Of a stretch of DNA of 64,000 bases, positions 56,516 to 64,000 are shown piece by piece. Positions within the stretch are counted from its first letter, which is position 1; every line of letters starts with the position of its first letter. Made by a program: the position numbers and the translations under genes. Source of the stretch: Ancistrus triradiatus (taxonomy: Eukaryota > Chordata > Actinopteri > Siluriformes > Loricariidae); the NCBI GenBank assembly GCA_025084515.1, contig JAJAGP010003163.1, positions 1-64,000 of the forward strand, written 5' to 3'. The notes beneath the pieces are model-generated. The model ran no database searches. It was not told the DNA's origin and saw nothing but the letters and a program-made list of their open reading frames with translations.

Positions 56516-56640
56516 CTTAGACTTAGACTTTTATTTGTCACGTACATGGTTATACACAGTACAACTTGCAGTGAAATGTTTCTTTGCAACGCTCCGAGAA
56601 TGTGCAATATTACTGGAAATAAAAAAAATATATAAATAAT
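56516..56640 (-). repeat. LINE/SINE 3' tail (TTATTTGTCACGTAC type)
   Basis: TTAGACTTAGACTTTTATTT, GTCACGTACATGG, GCAGTGAAATGTTTCTTTGC are the tail sequence of a common fish retroposon; AT-rich low-complexity DNA follows to 56.8 kb. Confidence 0.55.
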
Positions 56641-56815
56641 AAAATAAAATAGTAAAGATAAAAATAAGAATTTAACAAGATATATACATAGGAAAATATA
56701 CATAGAAAGGAAAATATAAAAGAAAATGTATATATAAGATTTCTTTATATATAGAACAACCTATATATAGAGATATAGCTATGTATGTTCATATAATCTT
56801 GGAGTTGTAAACATT

Positions 56816-57540
56816 AATCAGAATCAGAATCAGAAATACTTTATTGATCCCAGGAGGAGATGTTACAGAAGCACCCATTTGTGTATAAAAGTACAAAAAA
56901 TAAAAATAAAATAAATACACACTCTAATAAAGAAGAAAAGTTATTCAAGAAATTGTATAATAACTATGAATGATTTGAATGAATAATAATAGCAGCAATT
57001 AACAATACTGATGTGTGATTATGTAAAGTGCGGTAGTGCAGCTGTGAGGTAGTTGCGGTGACTTAATGTGTTAGCGTCCTGATTAAGAGTCCGAATGGCC
57101 TGCGGAAAGAAACTCCTCCTCATTCTCTCTGTCTTGGTCTTAAGGGTGTGGTAGCGCTTCCCAGACCTCATGAGGGAGAAGAGTCCATAATTGGGATGGC
57201 TTGGGTCCGTCACTATGTTCTGGGCCCTGGTACAGCACCGCTTGTTGTAGATGGTCTGCAGGTCAGGGAGCTCTGTGTGTGTGATGCATTCGGCTGATCA
57301 CACCACCCTCTGGAGAGCCGGCCTGTCCTGCCCGGTGCTGTTCCCCAACCAGGCTGTGATGTTTCCAGTTAGGATGCTTTCAATAATGCAGGTGTAGAAG
57401 TTCTTCAGTACCTTGTCAGATAGTCTGAAGTCCCTCAAGCATCTGAGATGGTAGAGTCGCTGTCAGCCCTTCTTCACCAGGTAGGTGATGTGGTGTGTCC
57501 ACGTCAGGTCATATGTGATATGCACTCCGAGGTATCTGAA
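56816..57540 (-). pseudogene. CR1/Rex1-like LINE 3' end
   Basis: The 3' tip is AATCAGAATCAGAAATACTT then TATTGATCCC near 56818. Minus-strand translation from 57540: FRYLGVHITYDLTWTHHITY, LVKKG, stop, QRLYHLRCLRDFRL, SDKVLKNFYTCIIESILTGN, ALQRVV, TDPSHPNYGLFSLMRSGKRY and RRSFFPQAIRTLNQ. These are the RT C-terminal blocks of Rex1/CR1-type LINEs. It interrupts the family E element between TATCTG and CTGAGACAT. Confidence 0.8.
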
Positions 57541-57625
57541 GCTGAGACATAACTGCATGCAGAGTTTTGTAAGCAGTCCACATTACAATGCAAACATTTC
57601 TATGTACAGTAGGTGTGTTTTTTGA
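57541..57625 (-). mobile_element. Tc1-like family E element, terminal part
   Basis: GCTGAGACATAACTGCATGC, then AGAGTTTTG and CAAACATTTCTATG match 10.20-10.25 kb, so this is the far end of the element at 55.4-56.5 kb. Confidence 0.6.
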
Positions 57626-57860
57626 TCAATTAATATATTTGCTCCATATTAATTTTTGATCAATTTTAAATGATAAAATTAAGGTTTCTGGATTTTCATT
57701 ACAGAATGAAATTTGGTCATTTATAATGACTTAAGGCAATTTTAAGTGTAATAGTAATGATCATTGTAAATATTGTACTACCAGGAAAAGAGTTTGAATT
57801 TAAACTAGATGAAAGTAGAGTTTGTTTATTTTCTTTCATTGCACGCCTGACACATTACAG
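57626..57860. other. Unannotated, possible intron
   Basis: AT-rich DNA leading into a splice-acceptor-like CACATTACAG. Confidence 0.4.
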
Positions 57861-57934
57861 GTACAGAGTTCCCGTCCGATCTGCAAATGCATGGGGCTTT
57901 GTGTACATGAAGGCAACCATGATCTGTAGCACTG
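57861..57934 (+). CDS. Candidate host exon with FN3-like sequence
   Basis: Acceptor TGACACATTACAG, 74 bases, donor CACTG|GTAAGC. One frame has no stop: YRVPVRSANAWGFVYMKATM then ICST, with one base on the left and one on the right (matching internal phases). The pattern YRVxVRSxNAWG is that of the F strand and following loop of fibronectin type III domains. No repeat family was recognised inside. Gene identity unknown; could be a chance ORF. Confidence 0.35.
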
Positions 57935-57975
57935 GTAAGCTAACAATGATTGTTTTTCAAAATTGAAATACATGA

Positions 57976-58919
57976 CTGTATGAGGGATCACTCCCTGGCC
58001 GCCTTTGGCCAGGAGTTGTCCCAGTTTGACGGTGTGAGCTGCAGCAGCGCGATCGCGCGTGCGTCAGCTTTCCTGGGCCATTAATGGGTAAGTGGCGCCA
58101 CCTGTAGTCAAACTTATATAAACACACCTTATGGACTCAGTGGTTGCCACTGCCTACGCCCTCGGTCACGTGACTCGCGCTCACGTGACTCGCGCTCACG
58201 TGACTCCTCATGCACCCGGCGTTTTTGAACGCACTGACGCGTTCGCTGCTGCCTGCAGCCTGGCTTTCTGACGGCTTATTTTCATTTCTTTTATTTGTTA
58301 TTTGTTTTCATTAGGGATAAAGGTAGTCTGGGGGAATTAAGTCCCTCAGACGTGAGGCTGCTAGAAGGCAGCCCAGTAAGTTAGGGCCCTAGATAGGGTA
58401 GGGACAGCTTTTTATTTGTTAATTATCTTTTACTTTTCACCGAGCTGCACCTGCAGCTTTCGGCCTTAATCCCAGCCGTTCTCCTCACACCGTCACCCCT
58501 CCTCGCCACGATCAGGAATATTTATTCCTTGATCGCGTTTGAAGAGGACGCAGTGTTTAATAACCACGTCCTCTTCACTTCCCTGCAACCGTGCCACGCC
58601 CCCGCGGCCGCGTTTAAACCGCGTTGGAGCTGCATATGCGCATATATCCGGCGCATATATTGCGCAACAGAGGCACATCATAAGCGTGCTGTGTACTTCA
58701 CGCTTACGGCATGCAGTTTAGTTTATTTAATTTTATTTATTAATCGTATCTTTTATTTAGTTTCTTTAGTTATTTATATCTTTGTTTTCATTTGCTTTTA
58801 TTTATTTTTCTCATTTCAGTTATAATTACCAACTGGAGCTAACTGCATTTGGGTCCCATCCCATTTACATTTTTGATTTATTACGGTTCATCATCGTTCT
58901 TATATGGCAAACCGTAACA
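57976..58919 (+). repeat. 5' LTR of a gag-bearing element (TGTTACG family)
   Basis: The right end AACCGTAACA is followed directly by the gag leader. Its last 90 bases, reversed, equal the fragments at 17.5 and 41.5 kb. CTTATATAAACACACC at about 58110 is a TATA box. Three tandem copies of CACGTGACTCGCGCT follow (58167-58206). The left edge (TGTATGAGGG at 57976) is a guess. Confidence 0.6.
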
Positions 58920-58983
58920 GATGGCAGTGGCCAGCCAAGGGACCCAGCGTTAGCTCCTGGACCTCCAGTGTGGAGGTCCACAA

Positions 58984-59763
58984 ATGCCGTGGATGGCGGG
59001 TTTCGCTACCCGAGTCGTGGCTGGCATTTGGGGGGCCCCTCAGCTTCTGTGGCCAAAAGATTTTTTCTATCCTGACCCTCCCAAATTGCCCAGCCCTCGC
59101 CGCCGTCACCGTCGGTGTCTACATGGGGCTCAGATAGACTTGATCAGCGGCGTGGTCTATCTGGACCCCCAGCCACTTATTCCTGCCCCCGAACCAATGA
59201 CCATTTTTAACATCAATCAGGGTTCCGCGACTGCGCAGGAATTTGTAGCTGCATTCCTGGCCCTGGCCACAGATAGTGGCTTTGATGGACAGGAACTCAT
59301 TGAGCCCTTTAGATTAGGGCTCAATGAGCAGGTGGATTATGAGCTGTGTTTTCTCCCTCCTGCTTCTTCCTTTGACCACCTGCTCGAGCTGGCATTAATG
59401 GAGGAAGCCCGCCTTGAGCAGTGTGAGAGGAAGAGGAGGGGTCTTAGTGATTACAGCTCGAGTCCACCAGGTACCCTGCCAGGGCATATAGCGCCGCCTA
59501 GCCCCATTCACAAGCGTACTGCATGCTCAAGCTGCAAGAGAGAGCGTACAGCGCCCTCCAGCTGTGAACCTGGGCTCGCCGCACTTCCTAGCTCCGCACC
59601 TGGGCAGTCAGACCCCGTGCCAGAGCGTTTGGCGCCCCCTAGCCCTGTACCTGGGCTCGCCGTGCACGTAAGCCCCGTGTTACAGCACGTAAGCTCCACG
59701 GAGAGGCATTTAGCGCTGCTCAGCCCCATACAGGAGCTCTGTGCCCACAAGCCCCATGTATGA
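58984..59763 (+). CDS. gag: Gypsy-like Gag protein, intact ORF with Ser/Pro tail
   Basis: 259 codons without a stop. Residues 1-70 are basic/Pro-rich. Residues 75-160 contain IFNINQGSATAQEFVAAFLA, DSGFDGQELIEPFRLGLNEQ and FDHLLELALMEEARLEQCER, the capsid-like C-terminal part of fish Ty3/Gypsy Gag. Residues 165-259 are Ser/Pro/Cys repeats (LAPPSPVPGLAV-like). The capsid N-terminal domain and CCHC nucleocapsid knuckle are missing, and no pol follows. The ATG at 58984 gives the longest frame; another frame starts at 58904. It could help package its own RNA only with partners. Confidence 0.65.
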   Translation: MPWMAGFATRVVAGIWGAPQLLWPKDFFYPDPPKLPSPRRRHRRCLHGAQIDLISGVVYLDPQPLIPAPEPMTIFNINQGSATAQEFVAAFLALATDSGFDGQELIEPFRLGLNEQVDYELCFLPPASSFDHLLELALMEEARLEQCERKRRGLSDYSSSPPGTLPGHIAPPSPIHKRTACSSCKRERTAPSSCEPGLAALPSSAPGQSDPVPERLAPPSPVPGLAVHVSPVLQHVSSTERHLALLSPIQELCAHKPHV

Positions 59764-60130
59764 GCCATCTGGCTCCACGGAGAGGCATATAGCGCCACCT
59801 AGCCCTATTGATGGGTTCATCGCGCATGCACGCTCCACATCTGGGCAGTCAGACCCTGTGCCTGAGCGTATGGCGCCCCCTAGCCCGCGCACTCAAGCCC
59901 CGTGTTAGAGCAGTCAGACTCCACGGTGAGGCGTTTAGCGCCGCCTGACCCCATACAGGAGCTCATTGCGCCTCCAAGCCCCACGTCTGGGCAAAAATAG
60001 CTCCACGTCTGGGCATCCCGCGCCTTGGTCGTTGCCGCCGACCCCTGCGCCTCGTTCTAGACTGATTCCAGCGCCACGATCCTAAGTCCCAACCCCCACG
60101 CCTCGGTCTAGACCACCTTCAGCGCCACCT
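59764..60130 (+). pseudogene. Degenerate continuation of the Gag tail repeats
   Basis: After the stop at 59761 the same words continue: CTCCACGGAGAGGCATATAG, AGCGCCACCTAGCCC and GGGCAGTCAGACCCTGTGCC, in shifting frames. They show that the Ser/Pro-rich repeat originally ran further. The piece ends where the L2 begins. Confidence 0.65.
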
Positions 60131-60204
60131 GATGCCTCTGTAGAGCACTCCGCAGTCGTCCCCTCACTCCCTTGCGGCCACGGGTGCTCCCCATTGCTCG
60201 TCCA

Positions 60205-60478
60205 GCCAGACGGCAGCCTAGTGGCAGCATGTACAGAGAGAATAAAAGCGAGCCACGCACTGACCCCTGAGGCACGGCATAGTTCACTTTTGAAAGCTTA
60301 GAGCGTAGATTATTTATATGAACAAACTGGTATCGGTCGGTTAAGTAGGATTTCAACCAAGAAAGTCCCAATCCCTTAATACCTACAGTATTTTCTAGTC
60401 TGTTTAGTAAAACATCATGATCTATAGTGTCAAATGCTGCACTTAAATCTAACAGAAAAAGAAAAGAAACACATACAT
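60205..60478 (-). pseudogene. L2 ORF2 RT core (copy 1, 3' part)
   Basis: Minus strand: FLFLLDLSAAFDTIDHDVLL (RT motif A with catalytic Asp) near 60450, then WLKSYLTDRYQFVHINNLRS and VPQGSVRGSLLFSLYMLPLG (motif B, with Arg for Leu). The YADD box is cut off at about 60205. Upstream blocks lie at 61.6-62.5 kb. Confidence 0.85.
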
Positions 60479-61598
60479 TTGTAACAGTTTTCTCTCTACC
60501 CTGTACCTACCACTGTGTAAGAAGGGAGCTAATGTTAACAGAAAATTTAAGGAGTGGGCTCCCTCCGGAAGTGATTAGTATGGCCCCGCCGTTCACCAAC
60601 TCAAAAGGTTCATAACTATACTGTTCTTTTATCACAGGAGAAATCAAACCGTACACCAATGAAACTCTTATTCCCAGCTTTATGCAAAACCCCCCTGACC
60701 CCACACATTAACCCACCTCAAACACCCATACCAGCACACATATACCCACACTTACATATACAAAACAAGCCAGTCCATCCGCACAGTTCAAAAAGAGTTC
60801 AAAAGGAGTTCCAGAGTCCCTCGGGTAAAAACCGGAAAAATATCGCTCTTACCGAATTCGACGGGAGTTGATGAAACTTCATATGGTGGGAAGCTGAACG
60901 CATGCAACAAGCCCAGAGTTCGTTAACTTGGCTCTTACCGAATTCGACCGGGAGTTGATGAAACTTCATATGGTGGGAAAGCTGAAACGCATGCAAAAAA
61001 ATGCACAAGGCCCAGAGTTCGTTAACGTTGGTAAAATATAATCACTTTCTGTTTGATTTCGATCCCAGGAGAAACAAATGAAGACAATACGTTGATGCAT
61101 TTTATAGATGAAGAGCCAAGGAAGAACGGCGTTGAGCTGTAATCACCCCCATATTCCGGCATGCAGTTCATCACACGCGCCTGTACGCTTTTAATCCAAA
61201 AAGCTAAAAAAGCTTTTCTTCAAGGTTCAGCATGACCAGCTTGCTTCTCAAAAAAACACATGGATCGCCACCAAGGTTGAAGGCGCGGAGTACACATACA
61301 CAAGGAGAAAAGAAAAAAAAAACCTTTCTGCAACAAACAAACATGTGTAAAAAAAAAAAACATACATCTAACCATAACAACACTAAATAAATTGTAGCGG
61401 AAACTTCACAACTTTTTTTACTTTTACATGGTCAAAGGTACACTGAAGCACACCACAAAGGTTTAACCAAGAAGCGTGGGCTAACGCTTCCCACCACCAG
61501 AATTGTGTTCCAAACTTTTTGCCTCCTTAAGTAGCCTCACTCATCTCCTTATTTAGCCCATTCTAAAAACTCAGGTTGCCCCCTACTGACTCAGGTTA
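60479..61598. other. Unidentified insertion in the L2 copy
   Basis: About 1.1 kb of DNA without L2 similarity separates RT motif A from the upstream RT blocks. It starts TGTAACAGTTTTCTCTCTAC; it contains a 90-base tandem duplication at 60.85-61.02 kb and A-runs near 61.3 kb. No ORF of note. It may be a solo LTR or a non-autonomous DNA element; no TSD was established. Confidence 0.5.
60848..61028 (+). repeat. Two-copy tandem duplication (about 90 bp unit)
   Basis: GCTCTTACCGAATTCGAC, GAGTTGATGAAACTTCATAT and CCCAGAGTTCGTTAAC each occur twice; the second unit has a 10-base extra AAAAAATGCA. Confidence 0.93.
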
Positions 61599-62500
61599 AC
61601 CTACCTCTGTGTCGACCCTATTAGGTTGGCACACATTATCTGAGGACATTAACAAATCATTTGGTACCCTAATTAATGCTGTTTCAGTACTATGATGGGG
61701 CCTGAAGCCAGACTGAAATGTTTCATAAATTTCATTCCTTTGGAGGTAACTGCAGAGCTGCTGATAGATGGCATTTTCTAAGATTTTGGACAAAAACGGT
61801 AGATGTGAAATTGGTCTATAATTAAATATCACACAAGGGTCAAGATTGGCTTTTTTAATCAGTGGTTTGATAACGGCAGACTTAAAGGATTTGTACATAT
61901 AACCAAAGGTAAGGGATGAATTTAAAATAACTAACAGTGGCTCTATAATACTAGGTATTACTTCTTTAAGTAAACGTGTAGGAATTGGATCTAATAAATT
62001 GACTAAGATGAGCTGATCAGTGCGGATAGTTCAGTAATACTAATTGGGGGAAAAAGATTCTAATCTTGATTTACAGCTCATTAAACAGATGTCTTCACTA
62101 GTGCTGCATCTGGAAGGTGGCTGAATAGTTTGGTGATGTGATGAGCATCGAGTTTGATGCCTAATGTTTTCTATCTTATCATTAAAGAAAGTCATGAAAT
62201 CATTACTGTTAAAATTACACAGAACGGGAGAATCACTTTCTGTAGGGTTTTTTGTTAATTTGGAGACTGTATTAAAGAGAAATCTTGGATTATTCTTATT
62301 TTTCTTTATGATTGAGGAGAAGTATGCAGTTTTAGCTTTAGTGAGAGCATGCTTGTACTCTGTCATGCTGTCCCTCCAAGCAATCTTAAACACCTCCAAT
62401 TTACTGTCTCCACTTGCGCTCTAGGCGCCGCATTGTTTGCATTAATGTACGGGTGTGGTCATTATACCATGGTGCTAGCCTTTTTTCCCTAATGCGTTTG
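61599..62500 (-). pseudogene. L2 ORF2 linker and RT start (copy 1, 5' part)
   Basis: Minus strand: AWRDSMTEYKHALTKAKTAY, FSSIIKKNKNNPRFLFNTVS (linker) at 62399-62260, and FKSAVIKPLIKKANLDPCVI, NYRPISHLPFLSKILENAIY, FQSGFRPHHSTETALIRVPN (RT motifs 1-2) at 61890-61650. Frames of about 100-120 codons are open, separated by shifts. It joins the motif A block at 60.45 kb once the insert is ignored. The upstream endonuclease is replaced by the LTR-like DNA at 62501. Confidence 0.88.
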
Positions 62501-63420
62501 TGTTACGTGCCACGGCGGAAGTGGGTTTTGGCCTTTGTGGGTGACCGGACTTGATCACTCACCATCCCACGCGCTGGCAAGATGGCCGTGGCCACACCTG
62601 GAGCGTGTTTGTCCGTTGGACTCTGCGCTCGCGGTCCTCGCCCTTGTACGGCTGTGCCCGCTCCTGTAAGTGCTTTCTCGGTGATTATCCGATTTATTGC
62701 TGCTAGCCTGTTAGCTCACATTCCTATCTGGTTATTGCTGCTAGCCTGTTCACTCACCTTCCTATCTGGTTATTGCTGCTAGCCTGTTAGCACTCTGTTT
62801 TATCCGGTTAGTGCTGCTAGCCTGTTAGCTCACTTCCTATCCAGTTATTGCTGCTAGCCTGTTAGCACACCGTTTCTTCCGGTTTTTGCTGCTAGCCTGT
62901 TAGCACTCTGTTTTATCTGGTTATTGCTGCTAGCCTGTTAGCTCACCTTCCTATCCAGTTATTGCTGCTAGCCTGTTAGCACTCTGTTTTATCTGGTTAT
63001 TGCTGCTAGCCTATTAGCACACCATGTTATCTAGTTATTGCTGCTAGCCTGCTAGCTCACCTTCCTCTGGTTGTTGCTACTAGCCTGTTGGCTTACCGTT
63101 CTATCCGGTTATAGCTATTATTCTGTTAGTGCACCTTGTTATCCGGTTACTGCTACTAATCGGTTAGCGCTTCGTGTTATCCGGTTATTATTTTGCTAGC
63201 CTCATTAGCATTTCGGTTTTGGTTTACTGTGTCTCCCTGGGTTGCTATTGTAGTCTTCATTTACCATTTCACTGTTATTGTTATTATTATCATTATTATT
63301 ATTTATTACCGTGTCTAGTGAGGTTATTAGGTTGTTTCACCATAATTAGTTGCATTCCATTGCTTGTCTGCTGTAGCAAACCCAAGACTACACTTTAATT
63401 TTATTAATTTTTAATGAACA
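62501..63420 (+). mobile_element. LTR-like sequence with minisatellite
   Basis: Begins TGTTACGTGCCACGGCGGAA exactly where the L2 stops. It is GC-rich at first (GGCAAGATGGCCGTGGCCAC), then the minisatellite, then AT-rich. The other end and a TSD were not found; the start motif and position suggest an LTR but do not prove it. Confidence 0.4.
62685..63190 (+). repeat. 38-39-bp minisatellite (TTGCTGCTAGCCTGTTAGC)
   Basis: About 13 units of TATCTGGTTATTGCTGCTAG then CCTGTTAGCACTCTGTTT, with CTCACCTTCC as the alternating variant, decaying to the right. Confidence 0.95.
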
Positions 63421-63775
63421 AATGGAGCACCACCGGATCGTTTGTGGACTGGTGGATCCGGAAAACCAGTTTAAAAGTTAACTGCGAAATTGATCAGTCT
63501 AGGTCTGAATAGTGAATTCAAAGTTATGTTTCTCGAACTTTGTTTGAATGAAACTCTCTCACACCAGGCGGTAAATTCAAAAGGTTATAACAAGTTTATT
63601 AACTACAAACAAGGCAATACCAACAGACTATCTGATGTAATAAAATATGTATCACAGTATTAAAATCAGAAAACCAAGATGACTCTATATGCAACTTATC
63701 GGTCGCGCAATAATTACCCAGAGGCAATGTTACTGGTAACACAAATTACGTTGAACATGAATAGTATGGTAGAAG
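63421..63775. other. Unannotated DNA
   Basis: AT-rich; a tail-like AACAAGTTTATTAACTAC. No family recognised. Confidence 0.45.
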
Positions 63776-63781
63776 CTACTT

Positions 63782-64000
63782 AGGCGTGGATAAGTCTATG
63801 TTGAAGCGTGGTTTAAGATCAAACGCAAGGTTGATTGTAAGGCTGTCATTAGGTTTGGCTGATATGTACAGCTGTGAATCATCTGCATAGCAGTGGAAGC
63901 TAATGCCATGCCATAACTGAGCCCAGTGGCAGCATGTACAGAGGGAATAAAAGCGGGCCAAGCACTGACCCCTGAGGCATGCCATACTTCACTTTTGAGA
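63782..64000 (-). pseudogene. L2 ORF2 RT catalytic region (copy 2), runs out of the window
   Basis: The minus strand reads WHGISFHCYADDSQLYISAK followed by NDSLTINLAFDLK, with the catalytic YADD intact. The right part (GTGGCAGCATGTACAGAG...) duplicates 60.23-60.29 kb, so this is a separate copy. The 3' side is cut at 63782; the 5' side continues beyond 64000. Confidence 0.85.

Overview
This window looks like repeat-rich teleost fish DNA. The evidence is a dense mixture of Tc1-like DNA transposons, L2/CR1/Tx1/L1/RTE-like LINE fragments, a tRNA-derived SINE with the teleost-type core, hAT and pogo-like MITE pieces, LTR elements with gag remnants, and AT/GA/TG microsatellites. Codons are eukaryotic in context (polyadenylation signals, splice-like sites), and nothing bacterial or phage-like is present. 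The order of fish cannot be fixed from the sequence alone. No complete host gene is visible. Three short segments (36.2-36.56 kb, 38.50-38.67 kb, 57.86-57.93 kb) look like possible host promoter/exon material on the + strand; the rest is mostly mobile-element debris.

Layout. 0-8.4 kb: LTR fragment, degraded minus-strand LINE RT, SINE, L2 3' end, then two Tx1-like LINEs on the minus strand, the first broken by a CR1-type SGNH-hydrolase ORF1 fragment and the second by a Tc1 piece. 8.4-17 kb: microsatellites, a pogo-like MITE, Tc1/hAT/CR1 scraps, and a 5'-truncated LINE with a perfect 21-bp target-site duplication. 17-20 kb: LTR scrap and a 1-kb array of a 22-bp repeat that ends in a transposon-like terminus. 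21-27 kb: LINE 3' ends, then composite LTR elements whose internal part is a gag remnant plus long in-frame Ser/Pro-rich repeats. 27-32 kb: a nearly full-length but dead Tc1 element, an L2 3' end, and a 920-bp miniature LTR element (TRIM-like) with a 5-bp TSD. 32-36 kb: AT-rich DNA with an internally deleted L1. 36-41 kb: possible host promoter and exon separated by Tc1 elements. 41-47 kb: LTR scrap, three Tc1 pieces and a LINE endonuclease remnant. 47.2-50.4 kb: a foldback-like element with long inverted repeats containing the 22-bp units, invaded by a 1.37-kb solo LTR with a clear TSD. 50-57.6 kb: L2, Tc1, MITE, SGNH fragment, and a Tc1-like element split by LINE tails. 57.9-60.1 kb: FN3-like exon candidate and an LTR element with an uninterrupted gag ORF. 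60-64 kb: two L2 copies, one split by unknown DNA, and an LTR-like sequence with a minisatellite.

How the parts relate. Three LTR families with TGTCACG/TGTTACG-type ends recur, and their internal parts or LTRs repeatedly carry minisatellites in multiples of three bases. The 22-bp repeat at 18.9-19.9 kb and the foldback-like element at 47-50 kb share the same outer terminus, so they belong to one family. These two themes (foldback element with 22-bp subrepeats; LTR elements with expandable coding-like repeats) are the most interesting parts of the window. Boundaries of degraded elements are approximate, because all calls come from reading the sequence and not from database searches.
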